Shown: piece after piece, positions 18,534 to 26,743 of the stretch
How positions within the stretch are numbered: the first letter of the stretch is position 1
Layout of the letters: each line of letters begins with the position of its first letter
Notes under the pieces: generated by a model
What the model was told of the DNA's origin: nothing
The model's database searches: none
Seen by the model: the letters and a program-made list of their open reading frames with translations, nothing else
Made by a program: the position numbers and the translations under genes
NCBI GenBank assembly: GCA_963728825.1
Contig: CAVSLA010000004.1
Span: 868,001-932,000 of the forward strand
Direction: 5' to 3'
Length of the DNA stretch: 64,000 nucleotides
Origin: CAVREM01 sp963728825
Lineage (GTDB): Bacteria; Acidobacteriota; Vicinamibacteria; Vicinamibacterales; CAVVIG01

Positions 18534-20006
18534 CTAACTCCCGTCCCTGATCACCCGACACGACTCGATGTCGAACGTCACGTCGCCAATCGTCAACCGC
18601 GTCTGATCGCGGAACTCCGCGGCGAACTGCAGGAAGCTGTGCACGTCAGCGAAGTTGCTCGCGATGCCGAGCGATACGCGGATGGCGCCGGCGCTCTTGC
18701 CGCCGCGATGCTGAATCACCTGAAGAAAACGCGGCAGCGTCAAGTCCGCGCCTTCCGCGGCGCCGGCGAGCATGTCTTCCTCGGTCAACCCCTCGGCGGT
18801 CTCGCCCGCGCCAGGATTGCAGAAACAACCGGTGCGCAGCGAAATCCGCCGGAGGCTGGCCAGCTCTTCGATGCGGCGATAGTCGAGCAGATGACCGTCA
18901 GGGTCATAAAAGTTCATCGCCACCGATCCGCCGCGCATCGTCGTCGTCGCTGGACCGTAGATGCGAACCATGGGGCGACCGTTGGCGTGACGCAGCGCCA
19001 GCAGCTCTTCGAGCAGCCAACCGGTCAGGCAGTGCACCCGCGTGTGCACGGCGTCGACGGTGATCCGCTCCAGGTGCTGCAGCCCGATATCGACCGCGGG
19101 AATGCTCAAATAGTTGCAGGTGCCATCTTCGAAGCCGGCCTCACGTGGCGCCAGGATGTGGCGTTGCCCCTGAACCGTCGCGAAATTGACGGTGCCGCCG
19201 GCGAACCAGGGGCGGCGGAGCTTCGCCGTCGTGTCGTTGCGAATCAGCAGACAGCCGACACCGGTCGGGTAGCCGAACATCTTGTAGAACGAGATCGTGA
19301 CGAAGTCGGGCTGAACCTTCGACAAATCGAGCTGGTTGGTCGGCACGAACGCAGCGGCATCGAGGATGACATCCCAGCCGCGGTTCTGCGCTTCGACGAC
19401 GAAGTCGAGTGGATGCTGGACCCCGGAGAAGTTGGACTGCGCGGGGAATGCGAACAGGTGGTCCGCTGCACGATACGCACCGTCGAGTCGAGCCCGCAGC
19501 TGCTCGTCGGATATGCGCAAGTCGGGCATGGTCAACGGCAGGTATTCGACGGTGGCGCCGCCTGCGTTGGCGAACTCGCGAATGCCGTTGACGGAGTTGT
19601 GGTTGTCGAACGGAAGCAGATAGCGGCTGGCCGATTGGAATGGATACGCCTCGCCGACGAGCTTCAGCGCCGCTGTGGCGTTCTGCGTGAAGACCACCGT
19701 GTAGATCCCCGGCGGCGCGTGAAAATATTCGAGGATCCGCCGGCGCGTCTGTTCGACCAGGGCCGTCGAGGCCATCGAGCTGCGGCTGCCGCTGTGCGGG
19801 TTGCCGAAGACGCCGCTCGCCAGGAGCTGAGCGTGGCGGCGTACCTGCGAATCGGCATACAAACTGCCGCCGGTGTAGTCCAAGTAGATGTGCCCCTCGC
19901 GGTCCAGACGGCCGTACTCGGTCGATCGCAGCGCATCGATCGCGCCGGTCGAGCGGTAGTCGGGAAAGCGTTCGATGAACTCGTCGAGCGCTGTGCGAAC
20001 GGTCAT
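18534..20006 (-). CDS. Class V aminotransferase-fold PLP enzyme, molybdenum-cofactor-sulfurase-like
   Basis: A 490-residue NifS-like PLP protein. The block IYLDYTGGSLYADSQ, the NPHS motif, DAAAFVPTNQLDLS with the PLP-contacting Asp, the lysine block SFYK242-MFGYPTGVGCLLIR and the sulfur-handling RTGCFCNPGAGE all match the N-terminal domain of eukaryotic-type Mo-cofactor sulfurases more closely than IscS or SufS. The MOSC domain of full-length sulfurases is absent. It could be a cysteine desulfurase for Mo enzymes of the xanthine-oxidase family, or have another role. The ATG at 20006 is preceded by TACTAT ending 6 nt upstream, suggesting a leaderless message divergent from the next gene. Confidence 0.8.
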   Translation of the reverse strand: MTVRTALDEFIERFPDYRSTGAIDALRSTEYGRLDREGHIYLDYTGGSLYADSQVRRHAQLLASGVFGNPHSGSRSSMASTALVEQTRRRILEYFHAPPGIYTVVFTQNATAALKLVGEAYPFQSASRYLLPFDNHNSVNGIREFANAGGATVEYLPLTMPDLRISDEQLRARLDGAYRAADHLFAFPAQSNFSGVQHPLDFVVEAQNRGWDVILDAAAFVPTNQLDLSKVQPDFVTISFYKMFGYPTGVGCLLIRNDTTAKLRRPWFAGGTVNFATVQGQRHILAPREAGFEDGTCNYLSIPAVDIGLQHLERITVDAVHTRVHCLTGWLLEELLALRHANGRPMVRIYGPATTTMRGGSVAMNFYDPDGHLLDYRRIEELASLRRISLRTGCFCNPGAGETAEGLTEEDMLAGAAEGADLTLPRFLQVIQHRGGKSAGAIRVSLGIASNFADVHSFLQFAAEFRDQTRLTIGDVTFDIESCRVIRDGS

Positions 20007-20036
20007 TTCTGTATAGTAAGCTTCCTGCAGAGGGCC

Positions 20037-20558
20037 ATGCTCAGTCGCGCCTTGATTGTCCTGTTCGCTGTTGCCTGCATCGTCAGCCCTGCGGCTCAGG
20101 CGGGTGTCGACGCCCGTCTGGAGGCACAGCTGCGAAAGATCTTTCCGGCGGCGGTGTCCTTCTCGCCGAAAGGCGGCGAGCCACCGCATTTCAAGGTGTT
20201 CGTCAAAGGTTCGAGCGAGGGCGCGCCGGTGCTGGCAGGGCTCGCGTTCTGGACCACCGAGCTCGATCCACTCGAGCGCGGTTACGACGGCCCGATCAAG
20301 ATCCTGGTCGGGATGGACACCGCCGGGGTCCTTGCCGGGGTCGTCGTGGCGGACCATCATGAGCCGTACGGCTACTTCTCCGTTGACCTGCCCAATTTCG
20401 CGGCGCAGTTCAAGGGCAAAAGCATCCGCGATCCGTTCAGGCTTGGCTCCGACGTCGATGCAGTGTCGAGGGCGACGATGACCGTCGGCAGCGCCTCGCG
20501 CGCTGTCCGGAACAGCGCGCGCCGCGTCGCGACCCAGCTGCTGACACCCCCCAAGTAA
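20037..20558 (+). CDS. Exported FMN-binding domain protein, predicted covalently flavinylated
   Basis: A 173-residue periplasmic redox protein with a signal peptide ending near AAQAG. It belongs to the FMN-binding domain family of NqrC, RnfG and the NosR N-terminus. The segment D141-A-V-S-R-A-T147 matches the flavinylation consensus Dxx(S/T)xA(T/S), predicting FMN attached as a phosphoester to Thr147. The ApbE flavin transferase that would make this bond is encoded convergently only 20 nt away. No membrane anchor or other Rnf/Nqr subunit is nearby, so this is a soluble flavoprotein module with unknown partner. The start is 30 nt from the divergent PLP enzyme. Confidence 0.82.
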   Translation: MLSRALIVLFAVACIVSPAAQAGVDARLEAQLRKIFPAAVSFSPKGGEPPHFKVFVKGSSEGAPVLAGLAFWTTELDPLERGYDGPIKILVGMDTAGVLAGVVVADHHEPYGYFSVDLPNFAAQFKGKSIRDPFRLGSDVDAVSRATMTVGSASRAVRNSARRVATQLLTPPK

Positions 20559-20559
20559 A

Positions 20560-20577
20560 TCAGGCTTCTCCGCCTGA
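20560..20577. terminator. Small hairpin between convergent stops
   Basis: TCAGGC / GCCTGA arms with a TTCTCC loop fill the 20-nt gap between the FMN-binding gene and apbE. There is no U-tract, so terminator function is only plausible. Confidence 0.4.
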
Positions 20578-20578
20578 C

Positions 20579-21640
20579 TCACGGCCGAGCGTCGGTCGGC
20601 GGGGCGATCATCTCGAGCCGATCCTTCAAGCCGCTGGAGACCAGGACCTGATTGTCTACCGTGACGATCACGCCTTCCACCTGCGGCAGCCGTTCGATCA
20701 GCGCCATGCCGGCGGCCGGACCAAGCACGAACACACCCGTCGACAACCCATCCGCGACGATGGCGCGATCGGAAACGATCGTGACGCTGCGACATCCGTC
20801 GGCCGGCATCCCTCGATCGGGGTCGATGATGTGATGGAAGCGGCGGCCGTCCTTGACGAAGAAGCGCTCGTAATCGCCCGAAGTACTGAACGTCGCGTCA
20901 CTGAGATCCAGACTCGCGAAGATCTTCCCGGCCGGTCCGCGCGGATCCTGAACACCCAGGCGCCAGGCGCGATCCCCTCGCCGGCCCGCCACATACATGT
21001 CGCCGCCGGCCTGAATCATGAAATCGCGGATCCCGTGGCGCTGCAATAGGGAGACGCCGCGATCGATCGCGTAGCCCTTGCCGATTCCGCCCAGGTGAAC
21101 GCGCGCGCCCCGCTTCTTGATGAAGACGGTCCCGGCAGCTGCGTCAACGGTGACGAGCCGGTAGTCGACGAGCGGGAGCCGCTCCTGAACACTCGACGAG
21201 GTGGGCACGACATTGTCCTGGTCGTGATCGAACTTCCAGAGGTCGGACAGAGCCGCAAACGTGATGTCGAATTTGCCACCGGTTAGCGCACCGAATTCCA
21301 GTGCAGCTGACAACACCTCCACGGTTTCGGGCGCCACCGACACCGGATTGACGCCGGCGGCAGCGTTGATCCGTTGAACATCGCTACCGTCCCGCCAGAT
21401 GCTGAGCAGCGATTCGAGCCGCTCGAACTCGGCAAACACCTCCTCAAACGCCGCGAGCGCAGGGGCGTCGTCGGCGGTCCAAGCGGTGAGCCGCAGCTCC
21501 GAACCCATGGCGACGCGCGCACGTTCAACTATGGCGGGGGAGGAGCTCTTGTCGGATGCCTGGTCGGCTGCAGTACAGGAGAGCGTCAGCGCAGCGGCGC
21601 AGGCCGCCGCGCTGATCCAAAGGGGGCCGCGACGATTCAC
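20579..21640 (-). CDS. apbE: FAD:protein FMN transferase ApbE, lipoprotein
   Basis: ApbE moves FMN from FAD onto a Ser/Thr of target proteins in the periplasm. The 353-residue product starts at a GTG that overlaps the stop of the subtilase gene (GTGA), so translation is coupled. TLSC22 is a lipobox. Family motifs are RVAMGSELRL at the N-terminus, ALTGGKFDITFAAL, VHLGGIGKGYAIDRG, MIQAGGDMYVAG, and ATFSTSGDYERF with IIDPDRGMPA. The nearest likely substrate is the FMN-binding protein across the convergent gap. Confidence 0.95.
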   Translation of the reverse strand: MNRRGPLWISAAACAAALTLSCTAADQASDKSSSPAIVERARVAMGSELRLTAWTADDAPALAAFEEVFAEFERLESLLSIWRDGSDVQRINAAAGVNPVSVAPETVEVLSAALEFGALTGGKFDITFAALSDLWKFDHDQDNVVPTSSSVQERLPLVDYRLVTVDAAAGTVFIKKRGARVHLGGIGKGYAIDRGVSLLQRHGIRDFMIQAGGDMYVAGRRGDRAWRLGVQDPRGPAGKIFASLDLSDATFSTSGDYERFFVKDGRRFHHIIDPDRGMPADGCRSVTIVSDRAIVADGLSTGVFVLGPAAGMALIERLPQVEGVIVTVDNQVLVSSGLKDRLEMIAPPTDARP

Positions 21641-24600
21641 GGCACGATCGTCACCTGAATCGACTCCGGAGTCACGTTGTTCGTTTCCTGGCTTTCGCCG
21701 ACCGCAATGGTCGCATCCGCGGCGGCCAGCAGGTAGTAGTTGCCGGCGGCAGTACCCGACGGAATCGGCACGGGGGTGACGGCGGCGTTGGACTGATTGA
21801 CGGCGAGCGCCGGGACCGCTCGCTCGGCCAGCAGAACGTCGGCGCCATCCAACGAGATGTTGGTCGACAGATAGTACCTCGTGGTCGAGCTGCCGGCGGC
21901 TGCGCCGCCCTGGTTGGCCACCGTGTCGCTGACGTTCACGCTCCCGCCGGACGCGACTGTCGCCGGAGCAGAGAGAAGCGTCACACGAAGGTCGGGTCCG
22001 ATCTTGATCGACGCAGACGAGGTGTTGTTGGTCTCCGTCGTTTCGACGAGCGCGTTCAATGGATCGGCCTTGGCAATCACGTAATACGTCCCGGCCAACG
22101 TACCGGCCGGGATCGTCAACGTCGTTTGCACGGAAGAGCTGGCGCCGTTGGTCAGCGCAGGCACGTTACGAGTTGCGCCAAACGCGGGGTCGGCGGCGTC
22201 CAGAATCCAGTCGGTCGAGAGGTAGAACGCGACGACCGATGCGTCGGCGTTCCCGCCGCCCTGATTGATGGTCGTGTCGGTGACCACGATCGGCAGGCCC
22301 GCTCCGCCTTTCGACGGCACCGTCACGCTCGAGACCGACAGATCCGGCCCGACCTGGAAGCCGCGCATGTCGGTGTTGTTGGTCTCCAGGCTCTCCGGGA
22401 TGACGTTATCGCCGTCGGCCTTGGCGATCAGGAAGTACGAGCCGGTCGCGGTGTTCGCCGGGATCACCACAGTCGTCGATCCGGCACTGGACACACCGCT
22501 GTCGAGTTGACCGACGGCGCGTCCCGCCGTGAGGAGCGTGTCGCTCGCATCGAGCGCTGCGTTCACTGAGAGATAGAAGCGGGTCGTGGATGGGGCGACG
22601 AGGCCGGCGCCCTGATTGAGGACGGTGTCACTGACGACGATCGATCCTCCGGCGCCGCCCTTGGCGGGCGCCGTAAAGGCCGACACGGTGAGATCGCCGC
22701 CGATCTGAATTGATCGTGCCAGCGTGTTGTTGAGCTCCTGGGTTTCGACGACCGCGTTTCCTGCGTCGGATTTTGCGATCAGGTAATAGGTTCCGACCGC
22801 CGTATTCGCGGGTATCGTCAGGGAAATTGCTGCGGCATGGGATGCGCCCGGCACGAGTTCCGGGACGGCATGATCCGGCAGCAGGATCGGGTCGCTGGCA
22901 TCGACGACGGTGTTGGCGGAGAGATAGAACCTGGTGATCGAGGCCGCGGCCAGACCGGCACCCTGGTTCTTCGTCGTCTCGGTGATTGACACGGCGAGTC
23001 CGGCGGCGCCGCGCGGCGGCACCGTCAGGGCTGTGACCGCGAGGTCCGTTCCGACCTGAAGTCCTCGGAAGGACGTGTTGTTCGACTCCTGAGTTTCCTG
23101 AGCCACGCTGTCGGCATCAGCCACCGCGAGGAGGTAATACGCGCCTGGCACGGTGCTGGCGGGTATCGTCAGCGACGTCGTCGCAGTGCTCGTGCCGGAT
23201 GGTGCCAGTTGCGGCACGGCGTGGTGGCCATCGAGCGGCAAGTCGCCCTGGTCGAACGTGAAATTCGCCGAGAGGAAGAACCGTGTCGTCGAGGCGACGA
23301 CCGTGCCTGAGCCCTGATTGGTCGTCGTTTCGGTGACTGCGATGACGGTACCAGGCCCGGCGGTGGACGGTGAGCTGAACGAAGACACGGCGAGATCGCC
23401 GCCGACCTGAATCGCGCGGGCGGTCGTGTTGTTGGTTTCAGTGGTCTCGACCACCTGGTCGAGGCCGTCGGCCTTCGCGATCAGTTGATAGCTGCCAACC
23501 GCCGTATTCGCCGGGATGGTGACGCTGGTCGTGCCGGTGCTCGTCGCGCCGCCGGCGAGTGACGACACCACGCGGCTGCCGCTCAACGTAACGTCCGTCG
23601 GGTCGAGCGTCAGGTTCGACGACAGATAGAACGTCACCGAGAAGCCAGACGCGTCGCCGCCGCCATCGTTCTTGACGCTGGAGGTGACGCTGATCACACC
23701 TCCGGCGGCGCCGCTGGACGGGGCGCTCAGCGAAGTGATCTCCAGATCGGGACCGATCCTCAAGACGCGGGCGAGCGCGTTGTTGAGCTCGACGCTCTCA
23801 GTCACCGTGTCGTCCGCATCGGCGACCGCAATCAGATAGTACGTGCCGACCGTCACGTCGGACGGCACGGTGACGGTGACGTTCGATGTGGTCGACGAGG
23901 ACGGACCAAGACTGCCAACCGCGAAGTCGGTGAGACGGGTATCTGTTTCGCCGAAGAGCGCGTTGGTCGACAGATAGAGAGCAGTCGTCGTCGCCGGCGC
24001 CGCACCGCCGCCGCTGTTGCGGGTCGTCACCGACACGTTGAACGTTGCTCCAGCGCCGACCGGAGGCGGCGATGTCAGCGACGAGATGCCGAGGTCGGAC
24101 GGGGCGCTGGGCGTGGCGGACGCTTCATTGGAATCGCCGCTCTGACCCAGTGAGTTGGCCGCCGCGACCACGTAGTAGTAAGGCGTGTCGTTGACGACGT
24201 TGACGTCGCTGTAGGCGTTGCCCTTCACGTTCGATGAGAGCGTGGTGTAGGGACCGCCGGGCACCGCGCTCCGCTTGACGATGTATCGCGTGGCGCCGAG
24301 CGCCGCGGACCACGACAGCGTCACACGTCCGTCGCCGGGAGACGCGACGAGGTTTTGTGGGGTGGGAGGTGGCGCCAGGCACGAGTGGACGGCGCTGTGA
24401 ACGTTCAGCCGGCCGCCGGTGATCGTCCGTCCGGCGAGAGCGGGGAGGGCGTCGACCGTGCCAATCAAGGCGTCTTTCAACGACGCCGTATCGAGTGTGC
24501 AGACAGACAGGAGCAACGCCGCCGCGCCCGACACGTGCGGCGCCGCCATCGAGGTGCCGTTGGCCGAGGTGTAGGTATTGCCAATCGTCGTCGAGAGGAT

Positions 24601-25716
24601 GTCTGAGCCGGGCGCGCCGAGGTGGACGGTCGTCTCGCTGTAGTTCGAGAAGTAGGCGCGCTGGTCCAGATTGGTCGTCGCGGCGACGCTGACGATGTTG
24701 TCGGCCGTGAAGCTCGACGGATAGGTCGGGAGGATGTCGTTGTCGAAGCCGCTGTTGCCGGCCGCGGCGACGAAGAGCATGTCGGCTTGCTGCGCGGCAT
24801 TGATCTCATCGAGCAGCGCCTGAGAAAACGCGGAACCGCCCCAGCTGTTGGAGAGCACGCGAACGTTGGCGCCATCCGAAGCCGCGAATGCTTGTTTGGC
24901 TTCGATCGCGAAGCGGATGCCGCTGATCGCATCGGCCATGCTGCCGCTGCCCTGGGCGTCGAGGAACTTGATGGCCATCAGCCGGGTGATCCAGTTCACG
25001 CCGACCACGCCGATCTGGTTGTTGCCGACGGCGCCGATCGTCCCGGCGACGTGCGTACCGTGGTTGTTGTCGTCCATCGGGTCGCACGTGCGGAGGATCG
25101 CGTTGAAGCCGTGTGTGCCGGCCGCACAGTGCACCAGAGTGCCACCGACATCGACCGTAAACGCCGCCGGGGCGCTCCACATGTTGGCCGCGAGATCCTG
25201 GTGGGTGTAGTCGACGCCACTGTCGATCACCGCGACCACTGTGTTCGGTGATCCGGTCGAGACATCCCACGCGGCGGTTGCGCCGATGTCGGCGCCGGGA
25301 ACACCCGGGATGCCGTTGACCGTCTGACCGAGGTTCTCGAGCCCCCAGAGTTTGGAGAAGTCGGGGTCGTTCGGCGCCGCCGCGAAGGTGACGATGTAGT
25401 TTGGCTCGGCGTATTGGACGTCACCGCGGCGTGCGAGTCGCGCGACGAGTGCCGCTGCATCCATGCTGCGCGAACGCACGCGGTAGATGCCGCTGCGGCC
25501 GACGGCGGCAATGGCGTCGGCGTCGGCGTCACCGGTCATCGACTGAAGGTCTGTGACGCGCGGGGCTCGTCGGAACTTGACGAGTGCTTCGCGCGCGACG
25601 GCCGCCCGTCCGCTGACGTTCTGGATGCGGCTGGACGGCCCCTGGGCGGAGGTCGGCAGCCACATCGTGGCCACGGCCACGAACGGGACACAAAGGTAGG
25701 CGACGACGCGGCGCAT
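21637..25716 (-). CDS. Secreted subtilisin-family protease with FN3 and seven CARDB repeats
   Basis: A 1359-residue exported S8 peptidase. The ATG at 25716 with GGAGGG just upstream is preferred over an in-frame GTG at 25728. The order is signal peptide (1-25), I9-like propeptide (about 38-112), catalytic domain (about 140-445) with Asp165 (VAVIDSGVDY), His219 (NNHGTHVAG), oxyanion Asn321 and Ser389 (NGTSMAAPHVSG), an FN3-like domain (about 450-540), then seven CARDB repeats of about 115 residues to the C-terminus, each opening (P/G/T)DL.(V/I) and closing with (V)E(T/L)NN. CARDB repeats are usually extracellular stalk or binding modules. It is coupled to apbE by a 4-nt overlap. Confidence 0.93.
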   Translation of the reverse strand: MRRVVAYLCVPFVAVATMWLPTSAQGPSSRIQNVSGRAAVAREALVKFRRAPRVTDLQSMTGDADADAIAAVGRSGIYRVRSRSMDAAALVARLARRGDVQYAEPNYIVTFAAAPNDPDFSKLWGLENLGQTVNGIPGVPGADIGATAAWDVSTGSPNTVVAVIDSGVDYTHQDLAANMWSAPAAFTVDVGGTLVHCAAGTHGFNAILRTCDPMDDNNHGTHVAGTIGAVGNNQIGVVGVNWITRLMAIKFLDAQGSGSMADAISGIRFAIEAKQAFAASDGANVRVLSNSWGGSAFSQALLDEINAAQQADMLFVAAAGNSGFDNDILPTYPSSFTADNIVSVAATTNLDQRAYFSNYSETTVHLGAPGSDILSTTIGNTYTSANGTSMAAPHVSGAAALLLSVCTLDTASLKDALIGTVDALPALAGRTITGGRLNVHSAVHSCLAPPPTPQNLVASPGDGRVTLSWSAALGATRYIVKRSAVPGGPYTTLSSNVKGNAYSDVNVVNDTPYYYVVAAANSLGQSGDSNEASATPSAPSDLGISSLTSPPPVGAGATFNVSVTTRNSGGGAAPATTTALYLSTNALFGETDTRLTDFAVGSLGPSSSTTSNVTVTVPSDVTVGTYYLIAVADADDTVTESVELNNALARVLRIGPDLEITSLSAPSSGAAGGVISVTSSVKNDGGGDASGFSVTFYLSSNLTLDPTDVTLSGSRVVSSLAGGATSTGTTSVTIPANTAVGSYQLIAKADGLDQVVETTETNNTTARAIQVGGDLAVSSFSSPSTAGPGTVIAVTETTTNQGSGTVVASTTRFFLSANFTFDQGDLPLDGHHAVPQLAPSGTSTATTSLTIPASTVPGAYYLLAVADADSVAQETQESNNTSFRGLQVGTDLAVTALTVPPRGAAGLAVSITETTKNQGAGLAAASITRFYLSANTVVDASDPILLPDHAVPELVPGASHAAAISLTIPANTAVGTYYLIAKSDAGNAVVETQELNNTLARSIQIGGDLTVSAFTAPAKGGAGGSIVVSDTVLNQGAGLVAPSTTRFYLSVNAALDASDTLLTAGRAVGQLDSGVSSAGSTTVVIPANTATGSYFLIAKADGDNVIPESLETNNTDMRGFQVGPDLSVSSVTVPSKGGAGLPIVVTDTTINQGGGNADASVVAFYLSTDWILDAADPAFGATRNVPALTNGASSSVQTTLTIPAGTLAGTYYVIAKADPLNALVETTETNNTSSASIKIGPDLRVTLLSAPATVASGGSVNVSDTVANQGGAAAGSSTTRYYLSTNISLDGADVLLAERAVPALAVNQSNAAVTPVPIPSGTAAGNYYLLAAADATIAVGESQETNNVTPESIQVTIVP

Positions 25717-26118
25717 CACACCCTCCACCCTCCGGATCTCACCGGTGAGTTACAGAAGCCGGTACTGAATGGGCGCGAACCGGACGGATGTTAACGACTT
25801 ATGGGGGAACCGCCCCAAACTCTGCACACAAAATGCCGCTGTCCGGTTTCCGGACACTCCGACCTGACCCGGCTCCGACCTGGTTACGACCTGGCTGCGA
25901 CCTACGTCGGAGCGGCGTCGGAGCGGTGTCGGAGCGGTGTCGGAGCGGTGTCGGAGCGGTGTCGGAGCGGTGTCGGAGCGGTGTCGGAGCGGTGTCGGAG
26001 CGGTGTCGGAGCGGTGTCGGAGCGGTGTCGGAGTGGTGTCGGAGCGGTGTCGGAGCGGTGTCGGAGCGGCGTCGGAGCGGTGTCGGAAGGGTGTCGGAGG
26101 GGTGTCGGAGCGAAGGAG
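25717..26118. repeat. Intergenic region holding a 19-copy 11-nt tandem array
   Basis: The gap of about 400 nt contains 19 in-phase copies of an 11-nt unit, GTCGGAGCGGT, from 25906 to 26114, with substitutions in a few copies. Because 11 is not a multiple of 3, every frame of the array reads as the same 11-residue repeat, so open frames of up to 134 codons here are artefacts. Upstream of it (25861-25905) CTCCGACC and related words appear in inverted sense. The remaining 150 nt next to the protease start hold only its GGAGGG ribosome-binding site; no clear promoter was found. Confidence 0.93.
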
Positions 26119-26724
26119 CTATTTCAGGAGCCGCAGCTGCGCGTCATCCAGGACGAGGACAAAAGGTTCACCGGACGCAGATGACGCCGTGACGGTGACC
26201 GTCCCGCCAGGGGCGAACGCCGTCATCGGGTAGTGGACCTCCCCGGCGTGCAGCGTTGCCGTGTCGCCGCTCCCGTTGCTGAATTGCATCGGCCTGAGGG
26301 CTGTCTTGACGGGCGCAATCTCCCGGCCGTCCCGCAGGACGCTGACGCGCGTGACGTCGGGAGCCTCGATGCGCTCCGGCGCGACGCTGACGACCGCCCA
26401 GTCCGTCCAGGGCACCCCGTTCAACGATTCGCGCATCCGCAGATGTTCGATGACCCCGCGGCGATACGACATGTACGGCGTCGCCAGGTAAATCGTGAGG
26501 TCCTGACGGCGAACGATCGACAACGGAAACGACTCGAAGTCGCCCCAGCGCGCCCGGACCCGTTTGTCGAGGGCGAGAACCACGGCGCTGCTGTCGCCCT
26601 TGCCTTCGGCCTGCGCCTCCCGCGTCATGCCGCGGACGGCCGAGGCCGTCGGCAGCTCGGTCTTTTGCGCGGAAAGCGACTGCACCAGCCCGAGCGCAAC
26701 TAGGAGATGAACCGCGCCCCGCAC
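26119..26724 (-). CDS. Exported protein of unknown function
   Basis: A 201-residue protein with a signal peptide (MRGAVHLLVALGLVQSLSAQ). I do not recognise the family. It is predicted mostly beta: ARWGDFESFPLSIVR, LTIYLATPYMSYRRG, WTDWAVVSV, GGTVTVTASSASGEPFVLVL. The start is GTG with a CATAAT box ending 6 nt upstream and no Shine-Dalgarno sequence, so the mRNA may be leaderless. It is divergent from the PDG-family cluster with only 19 nt between start codons, and its stop is 4 nt from the 11-nt repeat array. Confidence 0.75.
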   Translation of the reverse strand: MRGAVHLLVALGLVQSLSAQKTELPTASAVRGMTREAQAEGKGDSSAVVLALDKRVRARWGDFESFPLSIVRRQDLTIYLATPYMSYRRGVIEHLRMRESLNGVPWTDWAVVSVAPERIEAPDVTRVSVLRDGREIAPVKTALRPMQFSNGSGDTATLHAGEVHYPMTAFAPGGTVTVTASSASGEPFVLVLDDAQLRLLK

Positions 26725-26729
26725 GCGGG

Positions 26730-26736
26730 TATTATG
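26730..26736. promoter_or_regulatory. Shared bidirectional -10 box for two leaderless genes
   Basis: TATTAT (26730-26735) ends 8 nt before the ATG at 26744. On the other strand CATAAT (26736-26731) ends 6 nt before the GTG at 26724. Both fit the 6-9 nt spacing typical of leaderless transcripts, where transcription starts at the initiation codon. The only 19 nt between the genes leave no room for two separate conventional promoters with leaders. Confidence 0.55.
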
Positions 26737-26743
26737 TATCCCG

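Noticed and set aside
18345..20036. Plus-strand open frame preceding the FMN-binding gene
   Set aside because: It runs antisense to the PLP enzyme and through repeats; the real start is the ATG at 20037 with a signal peptide.
25788..26233. Three overlapping plus-strand open frames in the 11-nt array encoding Ser/Arg/Val/Gly-rich repeats
   Set aside because: They arise automatically because an 11-nt period leaves all three frames open; there are no start signals or domains.
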